Assembly: GCA_946186335.1 (NCBI GenBank)
Contig: CAMHMW010000113.1
Span: 1-5,977 of the forward strand
Direction: 5' to 3'
Source: an uncultured Candidatus Melainabacteria bacterium
GTDB lineage: Bacteria; Cyanobacteriota; Vampirovibrionia; Gastranaerophilales; Gastranaerophilaceae
Length of the DNA: 5,977 bases
Both the position numbers and the translations under genes were made by a program. The notes beneath the pieces were generated by a model. The model was not told where the DNA came from and made no database searches. It saw only the letters and a program-made list of their open reading frames with translations. Positions 1 through 5,828 of this stretch are shown here, in pieces. Each line of letters begins with the position of its first letter. Positions within the stretch are counted from its first letter, which is position 1.

Positions 1-318
1 ATAATCATTTAGCGGAGCATAACTTCTAAACATATTTATTGTAATTTTGTCTTTGGTTTTTCCTGTAGGTAACGGCATGAAGTTACCTGGTGAATTCACA
101 ATTCCTTCGAACTTTCTTAATTTTTGGGTAAATTCCGGATATTCTTCTTCAAAAATTTCTGCTACGGTTTGCCCATTTGCAATTTTTACGGTACCTAAAA
201 GCGTATTGTATGAATTCATAGTATCTCCGCCGTAATAATCTTCCAAGTAATTGATGTTCGGAAGATTACTCCAGTATTTTTTATATATTTCCTTTGCTTC
301 TCTTGAAAAATCATCCAT
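1..318 (-). CDS. Hypothetical protein with DTMNS / NSPGNF motifs, partial (3' end beyond left edge)
   Basis: An open frame of 106 codons starts at the ATG at 318 and runs off the left edge without a stop. It is preceded in frame by TAA (322-324), so this ATG is the earliest possible start. The protein begins MDDFSREAKEIYKKYW, then has GDTMNSYNTLLG (about 31-42), AEIFEEEYPEF (53-63), VNSPGNFMPLPTG (74-86) and INMFRSYAPLNDY (94-106). The DTMNS box followed by an xGNFxPxP box is, from memory, seen in a family of uncharacterised bacterial proteins (DUF6994-like). That assignment is tentative and implies no known function. No signal peptide or membrane segment is seen. The gene lies 17 bp after the stop of the helicase-nuclease gene on the same strand with only a weak ribosome site (CGGGTTAATAT before ATG), so it is probably co-transcribed and perhaps translationally coupled. 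Its annotation as a real gene rests on the open frame, codon use like its neighbours and operon position. Confidence 0.72.
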   Translation of the reverse strand, partial: MDDFSREAKEIYKKYWSNLPNINYLEDYYGGDTMNSYNTLLGTVKIANGQTVAEIFEEEYPEFTQKLRKFEGIVNSPGNFMPLPTGKTKDKITINMFRSYAPLNDY

Positions 319-335
319 ATATTAACCCGTATAGT

Positions 336-3300
336 TTATTCCTCGGGCATAAGGACTCGGTCAAGGCAAGCCTGTTGTGAGTATTGCCATTCACGATAGG
401 TAATACGTTTAACCTTATATCCGCAGCGTTCAAGAATTGATTGTTTTTTCATATTTGTCATGTGATGAAGTTTTTTATTATCCTCAACGCCGTCAACTTC
501 AATGATAAACTTATCATCCACAACCAAATCAGCACTTAAGCCTGCAATTTCAGCACCCGCCAAAACAGTATGGTCTAACTTTCTCAATTCATCCGCAATC
601 TCTCTTTCAAGTGCGTTTTTGTAAACATTTTCATCAAAGTCTTCTCTTTGCGAAAGCGCCTTTTGGTCTTTATAGTTTTTAAGATAAGAAACGTAGTGTC
701 TGAAATGTCCGTCAGGCATTGTTTCCAAATCGTGAGAAACAAAATTTATACATTTCGATCTCGCACGGGTAATCGCAACATTAAATAGGTTTGGTTTTTG
801 TAAGAAAGTAATACTCTGCGGGTGTGAATTATTTGCAAAAGCCCACGACATAAGTATTATATCTTTTTCATCCCCCTGAAAAGTATGTGCCGTACCGATT
901 TCAATTTGATGTTTTTTAACCATATAATCGGAAATTACTTTTGAAACCGATATTTTCAACTGTTCAACCTGCGCTCTGAATGGTGAAATTATACCGATAG
1001 AAACAGGCTTTTCAGGGTTGTTGCGTTCATCTTCGAGGATGATTTCGTGCAAGTGTTTAACAAGCATTTCAATTTCGGGAAGGTTCCTTGTTGCATCCGT
1101 ATCAACTTTCCCGTCAGGTACCATTATAATATCTATGGCATCTCCTGTTGATGAATCTTTTTTCATTACACGGATTCTGTCGTTATAAAATTCGTGGTTT
1201 GAGAAATTGATAATTGGCGGTAAACTTCTGAAATGTTCATCAAGCATAACGGAATTCATTGAATAATAGTCTGCCAAATCAAACATTGAGTTTGTTCTGA
1301 AACGCCACATTAATTGGTATTTATCAGGAATGCCGTATTGACTTAAAAATGATTGTTCTTTTGCTTTTTCCAAAAATGAAAGGTGCGGTAATTGTTTATC
1401 ATCACCCACGACAACAGTACGTTTTGCACGGTACATAATCGGAAAACAACTTGCTATATCGCATTGTGAAGCCTCATCAATTATCGCAACATCAAACATG
1501 CCCGGTTTTAGCGGCAGAGAATCAGACACCGCATAGGTAGTGACACACCAGCAGGGAAAAGCATCCAATAACGGTTTGAAATCTTCTGTTTCAAGTATAT
1601 TATCATTACTTTTCTTTTTGCGGCTCACCAACGCTCTTGCGTGAACTTTGATTCTGCCTACTTTTTTTACATCACGAAGTAAAGATTTCAGTGCTTCACG
1701 GCGAGTGCTTTTTAAAATATTTATTGCAAGTGAACCCTGTTTGCGTTTCATTTGACGGATTTGCTCCATCATAACGTGAAGGTTTCCGATTTTTTGAATT
1801 TCTGTTTCAATTTTTCTCAATTGCCATTTTTGAGTTACATAATCAAGTTCAACTTTTAAACGGTCAAGATTTTCCGGCTCAACGTCAAAATGTTTCAAAT
1901 CAAGAATTTTTTTGAGTTGACGCATTGATGACATATTGGCAAGAGATGCGAAAAATCCCGATTTTTCCATATTGTCATTAAAAGTTTTTATAATCGTATT
2001 AACCGCATCAATTTCAGATTTTTTCAGCGGACGCTTAATATATTCCGGCTGCCCGACAACAGAGGTTTGTTGTTTAATTTCCTCTTTCAAATCGTGCCAT
2101 TGTTTTTCAAGTTTAATTATGTTTTCACATTTTGCTTCTGTTTCACGCATAACGTCAAGATGTTGTTTCATATCTTTAATATCAGCAAAAATAAAATCAT
2201 CAACACCTTCATCCAAATCTGTTTTACCAGAAACTAATTCTCTAAGTTGCTCACTTAGTTGTTTTTGGTAATTCATTCTTCCTGCACGCAAAGCAAGATA
2301 AGGTGCACCCAGATTATTTAATCTGTCGGCAACAACGTCAACCGCTTTATCCATACGGGATGCGACCAGCACAGTTTTTCCGTTTGCTATCAGATGTGCA
2401 ACAAGGTTGACAATAGTCTGTGATTTACCGGTTCCCGGAGGTCCCTGAACTGCCATAAGCCGGTTGTTTTCAACATTTTGTATAACTCTTTGCTGAGAAT
2501 CACTCAACCCCAGTGGTGTTATAGGATAAAAATCTTTTTCACTTTCTTTTAGCGGGAAGGCTTTATCTATTGACTGGGTATATTCGTCATTTATAATTCC
2601 CAGTGTTGTTTCTCTGAATAAACCGCTGGGTTTTTCGGATATTTGTATCAATTCATGTAAAACACCTGCCGTAACGGATGGTCTTTTTGTCAAAATAATA
2701 GCACTTTGATAGGTTACGCTTAATTTTTTAATCTCTCCGACAGCTGCTTTTTGTTTTTGTTCCTGAATTTCATCTTCGATTATTTCGTCGTAATTTTCAC
2801 CCGTAATCTGTTCATCGGATAAATCTTTTTCGGGTTCGTCTTTTGTAACATTATCTTCATCATCGTCCATTGAAGAATCTTGTGCAATTTCAATATCAGG
2901 AATTAATGATTTTAAAGTAGTCAAGAAAATATCCATTTTCTCTTTTGTAATCGGAATATCAGGAACAACGTCCAAAATGCCTTCCAAAAACATATCAACT
3001 TCATCGTCATCATCACTTTTTTTCATCAAAGCTGCCAGAGCACCCGTGTTTAACGACAAAATATCGTCCTGCAAAATACAATTTATGCTGACACCGTTTC
3101 TTTCAAGGCGGCAGGGAACATATAAAAGCGGGGTCAAAAATTCGGAGGCACGTTTTGATTTTCCGTTTCTTCCGACCAAAAACATATAGCCGTATATCAG
3201 ATATTTGTCACGTGCGGTTGAAACTCCCTGCAGCATAAGTTCTGTCAAATTCGGATTTGAACCGTCAAGTTTCAGATATTCCAAGCCCTCTGTTAATAAT

Positions 3301-3470
3301 CTTTCCTGTTCTTTTAAAAATATCCATTTGTTATCTTTGTCACCTTTCAGGTTTCTGAAAGTTGAACTTTTGACTTCTTCTCTTACGCAGTCGTGTAAAT
3401 ACAGACTTAATTTCTTAATAAAACTGTTATTAAATGCCGAATTTAGTGCTTTTGTCGCTTCCTGTAACAT
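336..3470 (-). CDS. DUF4011-like / SF1 helicase / Vsr-type nuclease fusion protein
   Basis: This is a 1044-residue cytosolic protein predicted to unwind and cut nucleic acid. Domains in order: a beta-rich DUF4011-like region (about 85-150; LIYGYMFLVG, LTPLLYVPCRLER, LNTGALAALM); a strongly acidic linker (198-239); then an Upf1-like SF1 helicase. Its motifs are Q-motif LSDSQQ (322-327), Walker A GPPGTGKS (343-350, K349), Ia TVLVASRMDKA (366-376), II DEAS (665-668), III GDDKQLPH (689-696), DEHFRS (744-749), IV ISPFRAQVEQL (828-838), V TAHTFQGDEKD (860-870) and VI NVAITRAR (897-904, arginines 902/904). About 250 charged, partly coiled-coil residues separate Ia from II. The C-terminus (949-1035) is PD-(D/E)xK-like: E955, D981 and E991-V-D993-G994, then ILERCGYKVKRI, as in Vsr/MTES_1575/DUF559 nucleases. 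All core residues are present. Motif III departs slightly from the usual GDxxQLPP. The start has a good Shine-Dalgarno site (AAGGGG, 3476-3481). Similar architectures act in phage defence (DUF4011-helicase-Vsr, 'Hhe'); a role in DNA repair is also possible. Confidence 0.9.
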   Translation of the reverse strand: MLQEATKALNSAFNNSFIKKLSLYLHDCVREEVKSSTFRNLKGDKDNKWIFLKEQERLLTEGLEYLKLDGSNPNLTELMLQGVSTARDKYLIYGYMFLVGRNGKSKRASEFLTPLLYVPCRLERNGVSINCILQDDILSLNTGALAALMKKSDDDDEVDMFLEGILDVVPDIPITKEKMDIFLTTLKSLIPDIEIAQDSSMDDDEDNVTKDEPEKDLSDEQITGENYDEIIEDEIQEQKQKAAVGEIKKLSVTYQSAIILTKRPSVTAGVLHELIQISEKPSGLFRETTLGIINDEYTQSIDKAFPLKESEKDFYPITPLGLSDSQQRVIQNVENNRLMAVQGPPGTGKSQTIVNLVAHLIANGKTVLVASRMDKAVDVVADRLNNLGAPYLALRAGRMNYQKQLSEQLRELVSGKTDLDEGVDDFIFADIKDMKQHLDVMRETEAKCENIIKLEKQWHDLKEEIKQQTSVVGQPEYIKRPLKKSEIDAVNTIIKTFNDNMEKSGFFASLANMSSMRQLKKILDLKHFDVEPENLDRLKVELDYVTQKWQLRKIETEIQKIGNLHVMMEQIRQMKRKQGSLAINILKSTRREALKSLLRDVKKVGRIKVHARALVSRKKKSNDNILETEDFKPLLDAFPCWCVTTYAVSDSLPLKPGMFDVAIIDEASQCDIASCFPIMYRAKRTVVVGDDKQLPHLSFLEKAKEQSFLSQYGIPDKYQLMWRFRTNSMFDLADYYSMNSVMLDEHFRSLPPIINFSNHEFYNDRIRVMKKDSSTGDAIDIIMVPDGKVDTDATRNLPEIEMLVKHLHEIILEDERNNPEKPVSIGIISPFRAQVEQLKISVSKVISDYMVKKHQIEIGTAHTFQGDEKDIILMSWAFANNSHPQSITFLQKPNLFNVAITRARSKCINFVSHDLETMPDGHFRHYVSYLKNYKDQKALSQREDFDENVYKNALEREIADELRKLDHTVLAGAEIAGLSADLVVDDKFIIEVDGVEDNKKLHHMTNMKKQSILERCGYKVKRITYREWQYSQQACLDRVLMPEE

Positions 3471-3475
3471 ATTTT

Positions 3476-3520
3476 CCCCTTGTCTTTTCTTTATTTTACA
3501 CTATTTTAGGCAAAAATCAA
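3476..3520 (-). promoter_or_regulatory. Sigma70-type promoter and ribosome site of the helicase-nuclease gene
   Basis: Read on the minus strand, TTGATT (3515-3520) and TAAAAT (3493-3498) are 16 bp apart, which fits a housekeeping promoter well. Transcription would start near 3486 and give a leader of about 15 nt. This leader contains AAGGGG (3476-3481), five bases before the ATG. The assignment is by motif only. No operator-like repeat is seen in the leader. Confidence 0.6.
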
Positions 3521-3555
3521 TATTTTCACATCATCGGTTTAATGTAATTATCGGG

Positions 3556-3591
3556 TTGATAACATTAAAAATTTAAGATAAAATTCACTTA
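3556..3591 (+). promoter_or_regulatory. Sigma70-type promoter of the tRNA nucleotidyltransferase gene, predicted leaderless
   Basis: TTGATA (3556-3561) and TAAAAT (3579-3584) are exactly 17 bp apart, with five of six matches in each hexamer. The start point expected six to eight bases after the -10 falls at about 3590-3592, that is on the A of the ATG at 3591. No Shine-Dalgarno sequence lies in the 20 bases before the ATG, and an in-frame TAA at 3579-3581 rules out an earlier start. The mRNA is therefore predicted to be leaderless. Confidence 0.6.
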
Positions 3592-4676
3592 TGGATATAA
3601 AAGATAAAAATTTGTATTATATCGGCGGAATTGTCAGGGATGAAATCTTAGGCAAAGCGAGTTTTGATACGGACTTGACCTATGTCGGAGATGCAATTGA
3701 ATTTGCAAAAAATCTCAAAAATGCCGAAATAATACAGATTAATGAACCTTTTGGAACCGTCAAAATAAAATATGACGGAAAAGAAATTGATATAGCTTCA
3801 ACCAGAGGGGAAACATATCCCCAAAAAGGGCATCTTCCGAAAGTTGAAAATGTCGGCTGTGACCTTAAAACAGATGTTTTAAGACGGGATTTTACAATAA
3901 ACGCTCTGGCAAAATCCACTCTGACAGGTGAAATTAAAGATTATACAGGCGGGCTTGATGATATAAAAAACAAAAAATTAAGGGTTTTGCACGATAAAAG
4001 TTTTATTGATGACCCCACAAGAATAATTAGGGGGCTGAAATTTTCCGTACGCTTTGATTTTGAACTTGATGAACATACAAGAAAACTTCAGGAGAAATAC
4101 CTTTCAAATGTTAATTATGACATGTCAAAAAAACGTATTAAAAAAGAACTTGTTGAAACTTTTAACCTTAATTCTCAACATGCTTTTGAAAAGTTTTGTC
4201 GGGAAAAGATTTATAAACTTATCACAAAAAATGATTTCAGATTACCGGATGTGAACTATGAAAAACTTATTGATGAATATAAGCCGAAAAACATCTGGAT
4301 AATTTATGCGGGGCAAATTCCGGAAATTGAAACTCTGCCTTTAACTAAAGGCGAAAAAAACATTGTGGAAAGTTACAGAAACCTTTTTTTAAAAACATTT
4401 AATTCTGATTATGAAATTTATAAAAATTTTAGTGAAGTTCCAATTGAAAGTGCTATTATGTTTGCTTCACAAAATTATGACTCGGTTATAAAATATTTAA
4501 AAAAACTCCGTCTGATAAAACCTGAAATTACCGGAAAAGATCTTATAAAACTCGGCATAACCCCATGTGATAAATTTCAGGAATGCTTTGATTCCGTACT
4601 AAAACAGAAATTACAAACCCCGAGTATGACATTAAAAGACGAAATTGATGTTGCGAAAAAGTTTTTCGGAATTTAA
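3591..4676 (+). CDS. cca: tRNA nucleotidyltransferase, class II (CCA- or A-adding)
   Basis: This enzyme adds all or part of the 3'-terminal CCA to tRNA from CTP and ATP, in the cytosol. Motifs of the class II polymerase-beta fold are intact: GGIVRD (12-17), the metal-binding pair in FDTDL (D26, D28), third carboxylate D67 in KEIDIASTRGE, RRDFTINAL (98-106), DYTGGLDDI (117-125) and the nucleotide-selecting DDPTRIIRG (140-148). The helical tail carries ITGKDLIKLGITPCDKFQE (313-331), typical of the body/tail region. At 361 residues it is a compact enzyme without the C-terminal HD phosphohydrolase domain of the E. coli form. The GDAIEFAKNL segment (33-42) after the catalytic aspartates recalls the subfamily that includes A-adding and CBS-DHH-linked enzymes, so whether it adds CCA, CC or only A cannot be read from the sequence. 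The ATG at 3591 is the only sensible start, since GG of the active site is already at residue 12. It is divergent from the helicase-nuclease gene, with no obvious functional link. Confidence 0.93.
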   Translation: MDIKDKNLYYIGGIVRDEILGKASFDTDLTYVGDAIEFAKNLKNAEIIQINEPFGTVKIKYDGKEIDIASTRGETYPQKGHLPKVENVGCDLKTDVLRRDFTINALAKSTLTGEIKDYTGGLDDIKNKKLRVLHDKSFIDDPTRIIRGLKFSVRFDFELDEHTRKLQEKYLSNVNYDMSKKRIKKELVETFNLNSQHAFEKFCREKIYKLITKNDFRLPDVNYEKLIDEYKPKNIWIIYAGQIPEIETLPLTKGEKNIVESYRNLFLKTFNSDYEIYKNFSEVPIESAIMFASQNYDSVIKYLKKLRLIKPEITGKDLIKLGITPCDKFQECFDSVLKQKLQTPSMTLKDEIDVAKKFFGI

Positions 4677-4697
4677 AAATCTCAACCGTTTGGAGTA

Positions 4698-4747
4698 TGC
4701 ACACACAGACAATAGGTTATATACTTACAATATGGGAGAGAGGCAGG
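4698..4747 (+). promoter_or_regulatory. Possible promoter and ribosome site of the 117-residue protein gene
   Basis: The gap after cca holds TATACT (4720-4725) with a poor -35 candidate TGCACA (4698-4703) 16 bp upstream, and an alternative -10 TACAAT (4726-4731). A purine-rich stretch, GGGAGAGAGGCAGG (4734-4747), supplies a ribosome site just before the ATG at 4752. No terminator hairpin is seen after cca, so the gene may also be read through from the cca promoter. Confidence 0.35.
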
Positions 4748-4751
4748 TATT

Positions 4752-5105
4752 ATGTTAGCACATACCATAAGAAGCAATTTAATGGATTTAAGAAATTTAA
4801 ACGCAAGAACAAAAGCTACGAAATTCAGCAGCCTATTTTCGTCTGCGCCGACAGCAAAAAATACTGTTGAAGTAAGACAAATTCTTAAAAGAGATAAAGT
4901 TGTTAAGACGAACATTGATGAAAATGATGAATTATATAACGAACTTTTTAATGTAACGCCGGAAGAAATAGCAGAATATATCGTTGAAAATCCTGATGAA
5001 ATTATAATCAATTTTCCGATAAATGCGAACGGAAAAAGCGGATTGCCGTTTTTCAAATCCGTTAATCAAAAATTGTTCGGAAAACAGAAAATTGTAAGTA
5101 TTTAA
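4752..5105 (+). CDS. Hypothetical protein, 117 residues
   Basis: I do not recognise this protein. It has a basic, Ser/Thr/Asn-rich N-terminus (1-50; MLAHTIRSNLMDLRNLNART, FSSLFSSAPTAK) that looks flexible, then an acidic helical part (55-85; IDENDELYNELFNVTPEEIAEYIVENPDE), a short strand IIINFPI and a basic tail (GKQKIVSI). It has no cysteine, transmembrane segment or signal peptide. The TPEEIAEYIVENPDE segment looks like a well-formed amphipathic helix. The ATG follows a purine-rich ribosome site (4734-4747), and the gene ends just before a strong terminator (5136-5160). This supports it as a genuine transcription unit 75 bp downstream of cca. The antisense open frame over the same bases is hydrophobic and low in complexity, and is taken as a shadow. 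Confidence 0.7.
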   Translation: MLAHTIRSNLMDLRNLNARTKATKFSSLFSSAPTAKNTVEVRQILKRDKVVKTNIDENDELYNELFNVTPEEIAEYIVENPDEIIINFPINANGKSGLPFFKSVNQKLFGKQKIVSI

Positions 5106-5135
5106 CAGCAATTACTCACAGAATAGCACACACAT

Positions 5136-5160
5136 GAGAACTTTCTTAAGTTCTCTTTTT
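5136..5160 (+). terminator. Rho-independent terminator after the 117-residue protein gene
   Basis: GAGAACTT (5136-5143) pairs perfectly with AAGTTCTC (5148-5155) around a TCTT loop and is followed at once by TTTTT, then ATTTTTAAATTT. The 8-bp stem plus T-run is a standard intrinsic terminator. It starts 30 bp after the stop at 5105 and ends just upstream of the next gene's promoter, so the two small genes are separately transcribed. Confidence 0.85.
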
Positions 5161-5174
5161 ATTTTTAAATTTCG

Positions 5175-5198
5175 TGATAAAATGTAGAGAAAAAGGAG
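5175..5198 (+). promoter_or_regulatory. Extended -10 promoter and strong ribosome site of the 70-residue protein gene
   Basis: TGATAAAAT (5175-5183) is an extended -10 element (TGn plus TAAAAT). The -35 region is poor: TTTTTA at 5156-5161 lies inside the T-run of the preceding terminator, which fits dependence on the extended -10. The start point would be near 5190, giving a leader of about 15 nt with a full AAGGAG (5193-5198) six bases before the ATG at 5205. Confidence 0.6.
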
Positions 5199-5204
5199 AA
5201 AATT

Positions 5205-5417
5205 ATGTTTCAGGTTTATACATCAAGTGACAAATCAGAATTATCAAAAAATTTGGTAGGTGAATTTAAAGACTGGGATGAGGCAATGGATTGTGCCGAA
5301 CAAGCCATTGAAGGAAAAAAAGGTTTGAGATATATCGTTGAAGAAACAAACGGAACCGTAAACAGTTACGGTGAACTCATTGCATCCGTTGTTGCAGAAA
5401 GCGATTTTAACGAATAA
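5205..5417 (+). CDS. Small acidic hypothetical protein, 70 residues
   Basis: I do not recognise this protein. It begins MFQVYTSSDK, has an amphipathic helix rich in acid and alanine (FKDWDEAMDCAEQAIEG, 21-37), then strands LRYIVEET (41-48) and ELIASVVAE (57-65). This suggests a small beta-alpha-beta-beta fold. One cysteine (C30) lies in the helix, and there is no membrane or export signal. The near-consensus Shine-Dalgarno site (AAGGAG, spacing 6) and its own promoter make expression very likely, perhaps at a high level. It converges with the HxlR-type regulator gene, with a 2-bp gap between stop codons (5418-5419), and has no visible functional link to it. Confidence 0.78.
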   Translation: MFQVYTSSDKSELSKNLVGEFKDWDEAMDCAEQAIEGKKGLRYIVEETNGTVNSYGELIASVVAESDFNE

Positions 5418-5429
5418 ATCTATTTATTC
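5412..5429. repeat. AT-rich 18-bp palindrome over the convergent stop codons
   Basis: GAATAAAT (5412-5419) is followed by CT and its exact complement ATTTATTC (5422-5429). It covers the TAA of the 70-residue protein gene and the TAG of the HxlR gene. It could form a weak RNA hairpin on either strand, but the stem is almost all A-T, and no good T-run follows it in either direction. A bidirectional terminator role is therefore possible but not supported. Confidence 0.4.
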
Positions 5430-5758
5430 AAAAGTTTTATATATTTTTTAAAATCTCTACCCCATTCTTTCAAAGACTCAATGACCGGAGCAAGGGTATA
5501 TCCTACATCCGTCAGGGTGTATTCGACTTTTGGCGGATTTTGAGGATAAACAGTTCTTTCAACGAGTCCTAAATCTTCCAATTCCCGAAGTTTTGAGGTG
5601 AGAACTTTTTGTGTTATACCTTTGACAGATTTTTTAAGTTCGCAGAAACGTTTTGTGCCAGTCAGCAAATCTCTTATAATCAGGACTTTCCAGCGGCAGC
5701 CGAGCATCATGACGGTTGTTTCTACGGGACATTTTGGTAAGTCTTTTGATTTAATCAT
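5420..5758 (-). CDS. HxlR-family winged-helix transcriptional regulator
   Basis: This 112-residue protein is a full-length member of the HxlR (DUF24, MarR-like) family, whose members bind DNA as dimers. It has the family signature CPVETTVMMLGCRWKVLIIR (10-29), helix-turn-helix GITQKVLTSKLRELEDLGLV (48-67), wing YPQNPPKVEYTLTDVG (71-86) and C-terminal dimer helix LAPVIESLKEWG (89-100). The conserved N-terminal cysteine (C10, before PVE) is the redox- or electrophile-sensing residue in characterised relatives such as HypR and YodB. C21 and C39 are additional. The ATG at 5758 has an AGAGAGG ribosome site and places C10 at its usual position. Such regulators often sit beside the oxidoreductase they control, but none is visible here; the gene upstream in the same direction is the aroB-like one, 70 bp away. 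The target is unknown, and self-regulation is plausible. Confidence 0.93.
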   Translation of the reverse strand: MIKSKDLPKCPVETTVMMLGCRWKVLIIRDLLTGTKRFCELKKSVKGITQKVLTSKLRELEDLGLVERTVYPQNPPKVEYTLTDVGYTLAPVIESLKEWGRDFKKYIKLLNK

Positions 5759-5762
5759 ATTT

Positions 5763-5823
5763 CCTCTCTGGTATCTTTTTGGTACTGTATATAAATACTA
5801 TCAAACCGTAAAAATATTTGCAA
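5763..5823 (-). promoter_or_regulatory. Candidate promoter, operator and ribosome site of the HxlR gene
   Basis: On the minus strand, TTGCAA (5818-5823) and TAGTAT (5795-5800) are 17 bp apart, a mediocre promoter. Partly overlapping its -10 is GTATTTATATAC (5787-5798 on the other strand), an inverted repeat of GTAT arms around four bases, and weaker similarity extends outward on both sides. HxlR-family operators are commonly short inverted repeats with GTA/TAC arms, so this could be an autoregulatory site. GAGAGG (5763-5768) is the ribosome site. Confidence 0.35.
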
Positions 5824-5828
5824 AAATG

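Noticed and set aside
47..235. Plus-strand open frame of 62 codons at the left edge
   Set aside because: The minus-strand frame over 1-318 is fully open, has a start just after the helicase stop and a gene-like sequence, so this is its shadow.
1936..2271. Plus-strand open frame opposite the helicase gene (111 codons), and others at 2977-3189 and 3205-3576
   Set aside because: These are Ser/Cys/Phe-rich antisense translations of a strongly supported helicase gene, with no ribosome site and no recognisable domain.
4681..4696. Possible hairpin CTCAACC/GGAG after cca
   Set aside because: Pairing is mismatched, with a stem of only about two consecutive pairs and no T-run, so it is not a terminator.
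4914..5034. Faint likeness of the 117-residue protein's C-terminal half to the end of arsenate reductase/Spx-type proteins (acidic helix, then a strand ending in proline)
   Set aside because: The N-terminal catalytic cysteine and thioredoxin-like first half are absent. The similarity is only in general secondary-structure pattern.
4682..5056. Minus-strand open frame of 124 codons opposite the 117-residue gene
   Set aside because: It has a hydrophobic, low-complexity composition typical of a shadow frame. The plus-strand gene has the ribosome site and the terminator.
4699..5134. Direct repeat GCACACACA at 4699-4707 and 5126-5134 flanking the 117-residue gene
   Set aside because: It is nine bases of simple CA repeat, with no inverted ends or integrase gene. 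It is most likely chance rather than a target-site duplication or attachment site.
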